DNA of 64,000 bases from assembly GCF_027579695.1 (NCBI RefSeq), contig NC_083572.1, forward strand, positions 19,862,561 to 19,926,560, given 5' to 3'. Below the pieces are notes generated by a model. That model saw only the letters and a program-made list of their open reading frames with translations. It was not told the DNA's origin and did no database searches. The stretch is from Neoarius graeffei (lineage: Eukaryota; Chordata; Actinopteri; Siluriformes; Ariidae). The position numbers were made by a program, and so were the translations under genes. Position 1 is the first letter of the stretch. Every line of letters starts with the position of its first letter. Positions 1-10,833 of this stretch are shown piece after piece.

Positions 1-41
1 TCCCAAAGCTGCTTCTCTAAACATTAGGCCATGGCTTCCCC
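1..41 (-). repeat. Fragment of tRNA-derived SINE (family 2)
   Basis: The first 41 bases are the reverse complement of the head of the SINE at 14909-15113 (the stretch reading GCCATGGCCTAATNGTTAGAG in the sense direction). Only the 5' head is present before the window edge, so the copy may continue to the left or may be truncated. Confidence 0.6.
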
Positions 42-493
42 TGCTTGCAGCCTGACATACAGATGTGTATGTCAGGCTACAAGTAGCTCAGGATGAACAA
101 ATCCTCATAACATTTTATTTCAAAAGAAACCTTTATGATTCTCATTGGCTGTTTAAGTTACCATTATTTCCATCCTGTAACAGGCAGTTGCTGCATATAT
201 AACTTTATTTGCTTTAAGCATTAAGACTGTAAATACAACCCAAATCAATGGTATGGAAAATGCAAATAAAAAAGCAGTGATTTCTAAATTTACTTTGATT
301 TATATTTCATTGCAGACAGTATGAATCTAAGATATTTTATGTTTGTTTGTTTGTTTGTTTTCTGGTCAACTTCATTTCATTGGTTAATACACATCCATTC
401 CTGCATTTCAGGTCTGAAACACATTCCAAAAAAAGTTGGGACAGGGGAATTTAGGGATAATAATGAGATAAAGCAATTAAATAATGATGCGAT

Positions 494-1270
494 TTGAAGC
501 AGGTGATGTCAGCAGGTGACTGTAATCATGATTTGGTACAAAATCAGTATCCAGAAAAATGTTTAGTTTTTAAAATGTTTAAAAACAATGTTCTTCAAAG
601 AAAGATAAGAAGGGATTTGGATATTTCACCCTGTATGGTGCATAATATCATTAAACAATGCAAGGAATCTGGAGGAATGTCCATGTGTAAAGGACAAGGG
701 CACAAGCCTAAGCTGAACACCCGTGATCTCTGACCCCTCAGACGGCACTGCATCAAGAACCGTCATTCATCGATAGCTGATATAACCACATGGGCTCGGG
801 ATTATTTTGGCAAACCTTCATCAAGCACTACAATATGAAGTTACATCCACAAATACCAGTTAAAACTTTACTGTGCAAAAAGGAAGTCTTATGTTAACTG
901 TGTTCAGAAGTGCCGTCAACTTCTCTGGGTTCAGAGGCACCTAGAATGGACCATCATACAGTGGAAATGTGTATTGTGGTCAGATGAATCAGTATTCCAG
1001 GTCTTTTTTTTTTTGGAAGAAACGAATGCCGTGTGCTCTGGACCAAAGACGAAAAGGACCATCCAGACTGTTACCAGTAACAAGTCCAAAAGCCAGGGTC
1101 TGTTATGGTATGGGGTTGTGTTAGTGCCCTTGGCAAAGGTAACTTACACTTCTGTGATGGCAGCATTAATGCAGAAAAGTATACTAAGATTTTGGAGCAA
1201 CATATTCTGCCTTCAAGACGACATATTTCCAGGGAGATTTCAACAAGACAAGGAATGTAGACAAGTAACA
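494..1270 (+). pseudogene. Tc1-like transposase, broken
   Basis: Fragments of a Tc1/mariner-family transposase. At 494-733 there is an N-terminal helix-turn-helix part with 'MVHNIIKQCKESGG' and a basic 'KGQGHKPK' stretch, the paired-like DNA-binding domain that recognises the terminal repeats. From about 974, 'LWSDESVFQVF' carries the first catalytic aspartate of the DDE domain, followed out of frame by the 'DHPDCYQ' and 'QKPG' segments. The second aspartate and the glutamate parts are missing or scrambled, and frames shift several times. It cannot encode an active enzyme; its value is as a marker of element family. Confidence 0.8.
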
Positions 1271-1518
1271 AGGAACAAGGAATGGCAACATTATAAAGTG
1301 GTAAATGCTTTACCATCCCAACTTTTTTTTAAATGTGTTAAGAATCAAAATTGAAACGTGTTTATTTTGGGGAAAAATACAAACAAACAATAAAATTCAT
1401 GAAGTAAAACATCCAATAATGTGCTGCTGTATTGTTTTGAATGGAATACCTGTCAAATATTATTTACAAATGACTGTTTTCAGTTTTAATTTCATTTTCA
1501 ACATATTGTCCCAACTTA

Positions 1519-1876
1519 AGGATGGCATGGTGGTGTAGTGGTTAGCGCTGTCACCTCACAGCAAGAAGGTCTGGGTTCGAGCCCCGTGGCCGATGAGGGC
1601 CTTTCTGTGTGGAGTTTGCATGTTCTCCCCGTGTCCGCATGGGTGCTCCGGTTTCCCCCACAGTCCAAAGACATGCAGATTAGGTTAACTGGTGACTCTA
1701 AATTGACCGTAGGTGTGAGTGTGAATGGTTGTCTGTGTCTATGTGTCAGCCCTGTGATGACCTGGCGACTTGTCCAGGGTGTACCCCGCCTTTCGCCCGT
1801 AGTCAGGTGGGATAGGCTCCAGTTTGCCTGTGACCCTGTAGAACAGGATAAAGCGGCTAGAGATAATGAGATGAGA
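1519..1876 (+). mobile_element. tRNA-headed SINE, copy 1, with 12-bp target duplication
   Basis: A Pol III-type head is visible: box A-like TGGTGTAGTGG and box B GGTTCGAGCCC. The body carries the 'cagtccaaagacatgcag' and 'gtgatgacctggcgac' blocks shared by the copies at 7774, 17327 and 49968, and the tail ends in repeated GAGATGA. It is flanked by identical 12-bp copies of tgtcccaactta (1507-1518 and 1877-1888), the signature of LINE-mediated insertion. It landed in a Tc1 element. The family resembles the widespread fish Mermaid-type SINEs, but the name is a guess. Confidence 0.9.
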
Positions 1877-2129
1877 TGTCCCAACTTACTCTGATTTGGG
1901 GTTGTGAAACAAGTACCTCCATTTTGTTTTCTTTAATTTTCAGCAGTCTGCAAAAAGATAGCCCGGATTTCTTGGTGAATCAGCTCTTTCCCATTTCAAA
2001 TCTTTTTTTTTTCTGCGTTTTTGCGGCATTCGAGCTGTGTTACTTCTGCCTATGGTGAGGTCGTGTACATTTCCTCTATTGTATGTTATTGCACCCTCTG
2101 CTGTCTAAACAATGCTAGGAGAAACTAGC

Positions 2130-4204
2130 GCTGTATCCAAAATCACTCATGACTGAGTGGACTATATAGTGAGTTACCCATTTTGTAGTGCTGTCTGAAT
2201 GCATAGTGAGAATTATTACACCCTATATAGTGGACTCATAGTATCCCACAATACATCGTGAAAAGTAGTGTACAACCAATGGTCACTAACTAAGCAATAT
2301 ATACCATCATGCATTGCGGTCGCGCTGAAAGAAAAGGTGTAGAAGCATTAAGTATTTTAGATTGAGTATAGCAGTCGTTTGTTTTTCCTTATGACAACAG
2401 GCACGAGACAAATTCATAAGTTGTGGCCCAAAAATGGCAATAATATTGCAGTGTGTTGGGGTGAATGGATGGAGGAAGAAACATGTTATAAACAGATCTT
2501 CAAATACAATTAAAAATAGTAAGAGAATAGAAAATAAGCTAAAATAGAATAAGACAGATAGAATACAAGAATAAAAGTTACAGTGCAGAGTGAGGAATTA
2601 ATCAAAAGCCTCAAATTTGATTTAATAAAAGGCAGCAATAAAGAAGAAAGTATTCAGCCTTGAATTAAAAGAACTAAAAGATGCATCAGACACAAAGTAC
2701 TTTGTATTTATTAATGTGGGAAATACACTCAGTATAATATGGATTCATCACAAAAATACATGCATGTATTTATTATTTTGAAAACCCGCCAGCCGACTGA
2801 TCTGGCATGTTTTAATTGTGTGACAGTAATGACGTAAACAACGGCGTGGCGGAGTAGTGTCTGAAAGTGTTTTTTTCATTTTACCAGTGAGCTCACTATA
2901 TAGATGACTTGCAACCATGTGATCAAAATGTGCTACGTCATGAGCATCCGCCATGATGGTAGATATACAAAGCAACTAGGATAGCAGCCACTTGAAAGCA
3001 TGTCTGTAAACAATGCTGAATTTTCTCAGTATTACCATGATTTGAAAGATTGAGCGAAGATAGATATGTGTGGTTTTGACACAATATTTTAAAAAAGTCA
3101 GACTTTTAAGATGAGATGCTTCTACCGACCATCAAGTACGAATACAAGTCATTTTGTCCAATGACCATTTTGTCCAATGCCTTTTCATCCAGTAGTTAAG
3201 ACATTTCATCCAAAGCCTTTTTCATACGCACTATCAGTTCTTTTATATTTCAGGTACTTGTTTGTTCGAAAAAAGAAGGAATTCTCAGTGGAATTTGACC
3301 GAAGCAAAATACATTTTTGTAAAGCAAATGAGTGCCATAGTACGTGTGCTTCAACACTAAAGAGCGTACTGGGGGGGGGGTTTAACCATGTAGGCCTGTG
3401 CCACTTGCTGACCCTGGGATGACCCTTGTCATTGCAGGCTGCTCGCTTGCATGTCTATGTTTCCAACTGGATCATATTAAATCTTCAAGCGCGGAGCAGC
3501 GCTCTCTCAGGGGCTTCATTTGCGAATCCCGGGCTGAGCGCGGTTCTACTGACCCAAGACCATGCTCTTTCGAAGGGGGAGGCTGAGAGTGAGATGCCTG
3601 TAAAATTTGGCTTCGCTGTAAGCTCCCCTGGCTGAGCTATTAATTTTTAAAGCTGGCTGGATCATATTAAATCTTTAGGCACAGAGCAGCACTCTCGCGG
3701 GGCTTTCGTTCATGAACACCGGAATACCTGAAATATAAAATAATTGATAGTGCATATGAAAAAGGCTTTGGACGAAATGTTTTAACTATTGGACAAGATG
3801 GTCATTGGATGAAGTGTCCTGATGCAAACAGGTGCCCTTGTCTCTTCTCTGTACTAAGCCTCAGAGTTTCCTTGCCCTTTTTCTGAATCACAGAAGGAAT
3901 TCTAAAAAATCGGAACATGCCACAGTCACGAGTACTGTTGTGACCACAACCATATACAGCACAAAGATATGGCATAGCTAAAAGAATGCTTAAAGCAGTA
4001 GAAAAACAAAGAGAGTTGCGTACGCATGACTACATTTTGTATGGAATGTCGCTTGACCCCGCATTTGTATATCCACCAACATGGCCAACACCTGGGTTTC
4101 TATTTTGCTTTGACATCACTTGCAAGTCAAGGATAGTCCTCTATATAGAATTCCCTAGACAGTGAGTAGGGAGTAGTGAATGAGTGAGTGATTTTGGACA
4201 CAGC
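2130..4204. mobile_element. Candidate large non-autonomous TIR element
   Basis: The left end GCTGTATCCAAAATCACTCA (2130) is matched in reverse complement by the right end ...TGATTTTGGACACAGC (to 4204). Both ends carry related subterminal 'actatatag' motifs. No transposase is visible inside. A second inverted-repeat element (3151-3815) is nested in it. It could be an hAT- or PIF-like non-autonomous element; the target duplication is unclear, so ends may be off by several bases. Confidence 0.5.
3151..3815. mobile_element. Foldback/MITE element with about 100-bp inverted arms
   Basis: The left arm (3151-3255), beginning ATTTTGTCCAATGACCATTT, is repeated in inverse orientation at 3722-3815 (ending GGTCATTGGATGAAGT). 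Arms include the shared blocks 'aaagcctttttcata' and 'tatttcaggta' in opposite orientation. The centre (3414-3715) holds two imperfect direct copies of a 'tggatcatattaaatctt' block followed by GC-rich DNA. No transposase is visible. Confidence 0.7.
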
Positions 4205-4830
4205 TTAGGATTATGCAGCCTAGTTGGAAGCACAGGTGTTTGTTACCTGCAGGGCATTTCTGTCTGTCGCACCTCCACCGGTGCCAGTGGGCCAGCCACA
4301 GGGTTGTCAGCTGGGAGCCACCCTTCACAGATGTTTTGCCCCTTTGAACCCAGAACATCTCTAGGTGGTGGGGCAGCGGTAGGGATGTCTCCCTACCACT
4401 CCCTGTGGCTGGCCCTAAGATCCTTGGTTCCCCCACTTTGGGTCTCTTCTTCTGAGTCAGAAGCTCCCTTTCTCTGCCTCCTTAGCCAGTTCCCTTCTTC
4501 TGCTTGGACCCGGTGACTCCAAGGGTCTTCAGTAGCTCCTGAGTGGATTTTCCAACAAAGCCTCTGCATCTGACTTCGACAGGGTAGGTGCATACCTTCC
4601 ACCCTGCTTCTGTACAAGCTGCAGCAATCTCGCTGTACTTCTCCTTCTTTCTTTCGAAGGCTGCCTCCATCATTTCTTCCCACAGTACTGTGAGTTCTGC
4701 CAAGATTACCGTTTTAGCAGAGGTGGACCACAGAACCATGTCTGGCCGTAGGGAAGTAATGACTATTTTGGGAGGGAACTTAAGCTGCTGGTCAAGGTCA
4801 ACTTTCATCTGCTGCTCGCATCCAGATTTC

Positions 4831-4916
4831 AAGATGGACCACTCCCTCTGGCTGCTTGCGCTCCTTGTTTATCAAGATGGACCACTCCCTCTGGCTGCTT
4901 GCGCTCCTTGTTTATC
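4831..4916. repeat. 43-bp tandem duplication inside the nuclease pseudogene
   Basis: A 43-bp unit beginning AAGATGGACCACTCCCTCTG occurs twice back to back (4831-4873 and 4874-4916). It lies between the zinc-cluster and nuclease parts of the R2-like frame and shifts the reading frame by one base. Confidence 0.9.
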
Positions 4917-5679
4917 AAAACCTATCCATGGTTTGGAGGATGACGGGATGGCTCTGTTGGATTCAAGCCTGCATTCCTCCAACACCTCTGCCAGTTTCTG
5001 AAGCACTTGGTTGTGGTGCCATCTGTATCGGCCCTGGGTCAGAGCTCTTTTGCAGCCAGTGAGGATGTGCTGCAAGCTTGGATTTTGTGCGACACAAAGG
5101 CTGCAGCAGGTTTCTGAGCCATACCAGAGGTGCACATTCTGGGGGCTTGGGAGGGTGTCATAGGTGGACCTGATGAGGAAGCTCAGTCTTGCTTGAGGGA
5201 TCTTCCACATGTCGGTCCACTTTATGACTCTCTTGGTAACTGCCTCCCAGTTTGTTCACCTTCCTTGCTGACGCTGGCTTACAGCTCTGATCCTTAGCTC
5301 TTCATTCTCCATTCTGGTGACTTCTGAGACCATCAGCTCTTTCCTCTCCTTTTTTGTGGCTTTGGACCACATCTTGGGGGGTGGTCCCCACCCCAGCTGT
5401 AACCGCCCAATTATTTCCTGATGTTGTAGTTGGCTGACAGCCTGGTCCACTACTTGTTCAGCCCCCCCATTTGTGCCCTGTTCACACTGATGCCTTGGCT
5501 TGTTGCACAACTGGATCAGGTGAGTCTCTCAGCTCAAACACAAGCCTCACCTTTTCCAGCTTGTAGCCCAGATTGAGTGACTTCAGTGGTAACTGGAGTG
5601 TGTTCTTTCCAAACAGGGCAGCACTGGAGAGGCAGCGAATTGATAGCACCAGGTCTTGAATTTTCCTGCCAGGTGGCTT

Positions 5680-6133
5680 TGAGAGTTATAACATCAACAA
5701 AACCGACTTCATGCTAAAACTGTTAAAAATGTTATAATCACGTTGTCTGTTATCACCCAAATGAGGATGGATTCCCTTTTGAGTCTGGTTCCTCTCAAGG
5801 GTTCTTCCTCATGTCGTCTGAGGGAGTTTTTCCTTGCTACCATCGCCACAGGCTTGCTCACTGGGGATAGATTAGGGATACAATTAGCTCATGATTAAAC
5901 ATGTCTGTGAAGATTCTCAGTCATCCAGGCCATAGTAAACTGTGGGTGGTAAAAGAGAGCAACTGGACTTGCTTGAAGATTCTTGAAGATGTTTCACCTC
6001 TCATCCAAAAAGCTTCTTCAGTTCTGTCTGACTAATAGGGAGTATTATTGTTGATTAAAGTCATTCAAATTCTGTAAAGCTGCTTTGCAACAATGTCTAT
6101 TGTTAAAAGTGCTATAAAAAATAAACTTGACTT
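5680..6133. mobile_element. Inserted retroelement 3' tail(s)
   Basis: This block interrupts the R2-like coding frame: the flanking frames join as ...KIDQS / ..GKFKTWCYQF when it is removed. It contains two familiar fish retroelement tails. One is 'ctcatgtcgtctgagggagt' through 'aaataaacttgacttt' (non-LTR 3' tail). The other, around 5908-6045, has the 'ttcacctctcatccaaaaag' block that I associate with Penelope-like elements. It appears to be one retroelement tail nested in another. Family names are tentative. Confidence 0.55.
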
Positions 6134-6400
6134 TGGTCTATCTTCACCAGGCCTTCTAAGAGCTGTGACATGACGGAGTGAGCCATGTGCTTCTCTGAAA
6201 GCTCAGCAGTGTATAGCCTCCCAAGGCTTCACACTGGCTGTTCTGCCAACAGTGGGATCTTCTCTCCATTGACGTAGAAGATGCTGTTGTCATTCCTGGA
6301 CCCTTTCCGAATGGACAGGCTTCAAGACTTAGCTGGTTTGATTTCTCGCCCAGCTGAGGAGCTCCTCCAGTCTCATCAACAGTCGAGTTGTACAAGCGGC

Positions 6401-6812
6401 TGTTTGTAGGAGTGTTGTAACATCATCCAATAATAATAATCACGGTTCATTATTTATTTCCTTGAGTCAAATCCTCAAATTTGCACCACAATTTATTGCT
6501 GTACTAGATACTGTTACATGCCTAGTTACAATTAGTTATAAGTATGGGATATTTTTATTTAAAAAAATTCTACTTAAATGCTGCCCAAAAAAATTATAAT
6601 CATTTTTTGCATTACTTGGTGTGGTCTGCACCCCATACAGCCCTCTAGTGATGCTATTGAATTTGGTCAGGGGTGCTAAAACATTTGTGTACAAGTGTAC
6701 AAACATATGCTTTGCTGCCAGAACTACCATCAGAGGTGCTGTTATAGAAAAGTATTCAACATCTTCTGATAAATCAGAATCAGAAAATCATGTATTTGAA
6801 TGTTTACTGATG
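6401..6812. other. No recognised feature
   Basis: AT-rich DNA between the R2-like pseudogene and the L2-like LINE. I see no repeat signature, gene or strong open frame here. Confidence 0.5.
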
Positions 6813-8278
6813 GAAGGCAAGGCAAGGCAAGTTTATTTATATAGCACATTTCATACACAGTGGCAGTTCAATGTGCTTTACAGAAGTAAAAGCAAAACAG
6901 TAAACAATAGAGAATAAAATTACATAAAATAAATGGGAAGAAATATAATAAGAATTAAACAATAGTAGAAATAAAATAATAAAATGAAGTAGAAGTTCAA
7001 ATAGGGGAAAAAAACCCAGCAGAATAAAATAGAATAAAAGTTAAGTAAAATTTGAAACATGCAGAGACTGTAAAAGTAAAGATTATAAAACATGTAAAGA
7101 AGACAATATTAATTATTTAACAGAAAGCATCTGAAAACAGCTTGGTCTTTAACCTAGATTTGAAGCTGCCAACAGCAGGAGCATTTTTAATGTCCTCTGG
7201 CAGTTGGTTCCAAAAGCTGCACTGCATAGTAGCTAAAAGCTGCTTCACCATACTTTGTTTTAACAACAGGTTTTAATAGTAAATTTTTCTGTTGCAATCT
7301 GGTAGATCTGATTGGGTTAGGCCGCTGCAACATATCAGAGAGGTAATTGGGCCCTGTACCATTTAGAGATTTGTACACCAGCAGCAATGCTTTAAAGTCA
7401 ATTCTGTAGCTTACTAGAAGCCAGTGAAGGGACCTTAGAATTGGAGTAATGTGCTCTGTTCTTTTTGTTCGTGTGAGAACCCTAGCCGCTGCATTTTGAA
7501 CCAGCTGAAGTCGTTTGATGGTCTTTTTTGGCAGGCCTGTGAAAAGGCCATTGCAGTAATCAACCCTACTAGAGATGAAGGCATGTATCAGTTTTTCCAG
7601 ATCATTTTTTGAAACAAGTCCTCTTAGTTTGGAAATGTTTTTTAGGTGATAAAATGCCGTTTTAGTGATTGCTTTCATATGACTGTCAAAGTTTAGCTCG
7701 CTGTCAATGAAAACACCAAGATTTTTAACCATTTCTTTAGTTTTAATCCCTTTTGTGTCAAGAATAGTGGTAAGCTCATCTCATCTCATTATCTGTAGCC
7801 GCTTTATCCTGTTCTACAGGGTCGCAGGCAAGCTGGAGCCTATCCCAGCTGACTACGGGCGAAAGGCAGGGTACACCCTGGACAAGTCACCAGGTCATCA
7901 CAGGGCTGACACATAGACACAGACAACCATTCACACCTACGGTCAATTTAGAGTCACCAGTTAACCTAACCTGCATGTCTTTGGACTGTAGGGGAAACCA
8001 GAGCACCCGGAGGAAACCCACGCAGAGAACATGCAAACTCCACACAGAAAGGCCCTCGCCGGCCACGGGGCTCGAACCCGGGCCTTCTTGCTGTGAGGCG
8101 ACAGCGCTAACCACTACACCACCATGCCGCCCTTAATCCTGAGTCTTTCATCTTTTTTTCCAAATAGAATTACTTCTGTTTTATCTGTGTTCAGCTGAAG
8201 AAAATTTTGTGACATCCAGTTGTTGATTTGATCGATACACTGGTAGAGACATTCAAGGGGGGCATAATACTCAACAAC
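6813..8278 (-). pseudogene. L2/CR1-like LINE, 3' part of RT ORF plus 3' tail, split by a SINE
   Basis: The minus-strand frame 7732-7187 is the C-terminal part of a LINE reverse transcriptase: 'LGVFIDSELNFDSHM' is the conserved LGV-x-D block after the palm, followed by 'LIHAFISSRVDYCNGL' and 'LQNAAARVLT'-type motifs ('VQNAAARVLT' here). Upstream coding sequence resumes at 8278-8134 ('[18 protein letters not shown]'), beyond a SINE at 7774-8133. The end at 6813-6890 is the reverse complement of a 'tatataaataaacttgcc'-type LINE tail. The element is 5'-truncated, as LINEs usually are. A second fragment of the same family sits at 10860-11034. Confidence 0.8.
7774..8133 (-). mobile_element. tRNA-headed SINE, copy 2
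   Basis: Same family as 1519-1876, in reverse orientation: the head GGCGGCATGGTGGTGTAGTGG is at 8133 and the GAGATGAGATGAG tail at 7774. It interrupts the LINE reverse transcriptase frame. Box A and box B are intact. The target duplication is not obvious. Confidence 0.9.
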
Positions 8279-8763
8279 TGCCCTTAAAACGTAATTATAA
8301 ATGGATTTTGAGTTAACATTCCTCTCTCAGTACAAAGGAACATGTACAAGGAACCAGTGAACTTATCAGTGGTTGTCACATACACTACTGGCAGAGTCAT
8401 GTCGTCATGTACTCGGGCTGTTTGGAAGGTATGGGCAAAAAAAAAAAAAGTAAAAAGGGAATCAACTGAATGACATGGGGTCCCATCAGCATGCAAAAAG
8501 CTCTGATGCATCATGTATGCTGAAATAGTGTTCATCCTTGATCCTTCTTCCTTGATATCTCTGACAGGTAGGGTGACTCTATCATTTGTGTGCCCTTCCA
8601 GTGACTTGAGATGGAAAGCAGTGAAGACCTGGTTGGATTGATTCAGTTGGCATGTCATCCTTCCCCTTGAATCTCTGGTGTAACTCCTGGGAGAGTATAT
8701 CAAGAAACGTAAAGAACACCTTTCCCCAGTAGTGCTCAGTAGCAAAGTGGGAGCTATGGAGCA
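8279..8763 (-). other. Unrecognised open frames
   Basis: Two overlapping minus-strand frames (8284-8820 and 8582-8770) are open for 178 and 62 codons. The shorter one includes 'HYWGKVFFTFLDILSQEL', which has the feel of a transposase/hAT-type host-derived protein, but I cannot place it. No splice sites or partners support a real gene. Confidence 0.25.
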
Positions 8764-9305
8764 CTTGCATGTGACGTCACAGCCGATCCAGATTGTGACA
8801 GACGCCATCTTGTCGGTCAAATGCCATATTTCCGCCTTCTACTTCTACCTTTTCTTCTGGAAAACCCTACTATATACAATTCTACTACAACAGCTGCGGC
8901 TACAAGCTCTCCCTACCTGTGCACATTTTTTATGTTTTTTGTGTGTATTTTTGCGTGTTGTTTGTCTGTACCGGACTTCAATATCCACTACAACCGTATG
9001 GACTTACTGGACATTGGTTTCCAGCAGAAAATGACGGTTTGTAGCGATTTCCATCGCATGCACAACATTCCGGACGAGATAGTGAGACCAGTGGGGTCTC
9101 CGTGGATTGTTATCGGAAGCAAAGCGAAGGAGGCGGCGCTGGGAGCAGAAGCAAAAGTGAGGCTGCAGAGCCGGCCTGTTGACTAAGCTCAGAAAACAGC
9201 TACTCAAATCTCCACTGCTAAGCCTCTATCTCTCCAACGCCAGATCCATGGTAAACAAGACGGACGATTTGGAATTACAGCTGGAATTACCTTATTCTAT
9301 TCTAT
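8764..9305 (+). pseudogene. 5' end of a LINE (start of endonuclease region)
   Basis: A 5'-leader-like stretch with a 'gacgccatcttgtcggt' motif (8803) is followed by coding sequence. In one frame 9130-9300 reads '..RKQLLKSPLLSLYLSNARSM' then 'VNKTDDLELQL'. That pattern (LSNARS-x2-NK-x-D-x-L) precedes the apurinic-type endonuclease of fish CR1/Rex-like LINEs. The element stops abruptly at about 9305, so only a 5' piece remains, the opposite of the usual 5' truncation. Confidence 0.5.
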
Positions 9306-9930
9306 AATCGGCTGGTCAGTGCTATACTCAATACTTAAGTGACTTACCCGTCCAATGAGGATTATTTTCTTGTTTACAAGATGCCGCGGCTGACAAATCC
9401 TGAATTTCTGTAAAGATAACTGTCCAGAGATTTATAAGCACGCAGTGCTTCACCACTGAACAGCGAGTGAAAGTTGATGAGGTAATTATACACATCTGGG
9501 TATTCCGCTGGCAGTTCAATATCCACTGACACGGTCGTGAAAACTCCGTCCGGTAAGCCATAAGGGTCACTAATCTGTAGATTGTTTATTTGAGACATAT
9601 ATCTAGTTATCTCTTCATTAGAAAAATGAGCCGTGTAGTCCGTCGGTTGAAATTGATCCATTCTGTACACGAGTGCAGCAGTATTCAGCTGTGTTTTTTA
9701 CCGACAAGATGGCGGCTGTGTACTTTCTGGTCACGTGACTGCAAGATCTCTATACTTGTACCTTTGTATTTGTATCTTCCTGTATCTGGCTTGCCTAGGT
9801 ATTTCATCTGGAAAATCAATTCCTGCTGCTTCTGCTTGCCCTTTTGCTTTTGAAAGAAAAGGGCCTTGAACTCTTCATCGTATCTCATTGCTTTCACTCT
9901 ATGTATGACTCCCTCCACAGTAGACATGCC
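9306..9930 (-). pseudogene. Possible exon of a multi-copy fish YqaJ-family-like protein
   Basis: The minus frame 9670-9374 encodes 98 residues starting 'MDQFQPTDYTAHF' after a short leader and including 'ISDPYGLPDGVF', 'YNYLINFHSLFSGEALRAYK' and 'LDSYLYRNSGFV'. I associate this pattern with N-terminal exons of multi-copy fish proteins that carry SWIM and YqaJ-exonuclease domains, often linked to mobile DNA. A GT splice donor follows ('cagccgcggcatctt|gtaaac' on the minus strand). Upstream, 9927-9730 encodes a lysine/glutamine-rich stretch of unknown nature, next to a 'gccgccatcttgtcgg' motif resembling that at 8803. No nuclease domain is in the window. Confidence 0.4.
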
Positions 9931-10008
9931 CAGTTAGTTGCTCTATTATAGGAGCACCTAGTTGGGCACATCACCATGATTTCTTCTATAGAGAGTACCC
10001 TGTACAGC

Positions 10009-10082
10009 ACTGAAGAAGAAGCCTTTATTTGTCACATGCACACTGAAATTCATCCTCTGCATTTAATCCATCTGAAGCAGTG

Positions 10083-10133
<51 letters not shown>

Positions 10134-10410
10134 GTGAGCAAAAACACATACCCAGAGCAGTGGGCAGCTATACTACAGCACCCGGGGAGCAGTTGGGGTT
10201 AGGTGCCTCGCTCAAGGGTACTTCAGCCCAAGGCCGCCCCACGTTAACCTAACCGCATGTCTTTGGACTGTGGGAGGAAACCCACGCAGACACAGGGAGA
10301 ACACGCAAACTCCACATAGAAAGGTTCCCGTTGGCCACTGCGCTCAAACCTGGAACATTCTTGCTGTGAGATGACAGTGCTAACCACTACACCACTGTGC
10401 CACATCCCAT
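10009..10410 (-). mobile_element. SINE variant with a different 3' tail, copy A
   Basis: The tRNA-like head and 'cagtccaaagacatgcgg' body match the main SINE family in reverse orientation. The 3' half is different: 'cccaaggccgccccacgtta' followed by 'gcaccTAACCCC'-type blocks, a CA array (10082-10132) and an AAGAAGAAG end. The copy at 20686-21085 shares this tail, so this is a real subfamily in which the same head is joined to another tail. Confidence 0.8.
10082..10132. repeat. (CA)n microsatellite
   Basis: About 25 perfect CA dinucleotides inside the SINE variant; likely grew from the GT-rich part of its tail. Confidence 0.95.
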
Positions 10411-10474
10411 TTTCGCTAGTGGAAAGTCAAGCCAAGACACTTTATTTGTATAGCACATTTAAAAACAACAGGAA

Positions 10475-10794
10475 TGTAGTACTTAGAGCGGGTGGGTGGA
10501 GCACAGAAGTACAGCAGGCCAGAACTGAGTTACAAAATCTCTTTATTGTGACACTTTTCAGTCACCCACAAACTCCCAGCCACACAGACACGCACGCACA
10601 CACATCAGTTGTCTGGTTGGGGAGAGAGCTCCCTTCCTCTGCTCTCTCTCTCTCTCCTTTTATAGGGCACAGTCACTGGGGAAGACACACAAACACAGGT
10701 TAACTAACATCAGGTGTAGTGATTCTGCCACTTACCTTCCCTGACTCCGCCCTCTGTTCACAGACCGACGCTTGACCATGCCCCTGCTGCTACA
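10475..10794 (-). repeat. LTR of Gmr1-type element A
   Basis: Reverse-orientation relative of the LTRs at 22047-22361 and 32791-33101. In minus sense it starts TGTAGCAGCAGGGGC at 10794 and ends near 10475. It includes the 'cctgtgtttgtgtgtcttcc' block and a TATA-like CCCTATAAAAGG. The adjoining DNA (10795-10833) is the purine-rich end of the internal region (GGCGGTGGGGGTA in minus sense), as expected at a 3' LTR. Confidence 0.8.
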
Positions 10795-10833
10795 TACCCC
10801 CACCGCCCAACTCAGGCCGGCTGCAGGCTCCCC

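Larger units (their letters stand above)
235..1906 (+). mobile_element. Degenerate Tc1-like transposon (split by a SINE)
   Basis: The stretch contains the Tc1-type marker 'acacattccaaaaaaagttggga' region near 419 and ends in 'gatttggggttgtg' near 1892, as in the related copy at 46205-47567. Both copies share long internal DNA, for example the TTCATTGCAGAC and CTGGTCAACTTCATTTCATT blocks. A SINE (1519-1876) lies inside its 3' end and duplicated a piece of the element as its target site. The terminal repeats are eroded, so the outer limits are approximate. Confidence 0.75.
4155..6400 (-). pseudogene. R2/NeSL-like non-LTR retrotransposon, 3' half of ORF
   Basis: Minus-strand frames read in order 6395 to 4482 give the C-terminal half of a non-LTR retrotransposon protein with a restriction-like endonuclease. 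The RT/thumb end is at 6395-6135, interrupted by an insertion at 5680-6133 and resuming with 'GKFKTWCYQF'. Near 5100 there is a C-x2-C-x7-H-x4-C zinc cluster ('CSLC...LQHILTGC'). At 4482-4832 'RPDMVLW...ILAELTVLWEE' matches the PD-x12-16-(D/E) nuclease core that nicks target DNA to prime reverse transcription. Several frameshifts and a 43-bp internal duplication show it is dead. The nuclease plus zinc cluster favours the R2/NeSL lineage over apurinic-endonuclease LINEs; the clade within it is uncertain. Confidence 0.7.

Noticed and set aside
1519..1610. tRNA genes suggested by box A and box B
   Set aside because: No clover-leaf with acceptor and anticodon stems is preserved; the boxes belong to SINE heads.
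1516..1894. Open frames over 100 codons on both strands at 1516-1894 (and at other SINE copies)
   Set aside because: They lie wholly inside a tRNA-headed SINE and recur with the repeat; they are by-products of a GC-rich SINE body.
10082..10132. CRISPR-like or regulatory array
   Set aside because: It is a CA microsatellite inside a SINE; no spacers.
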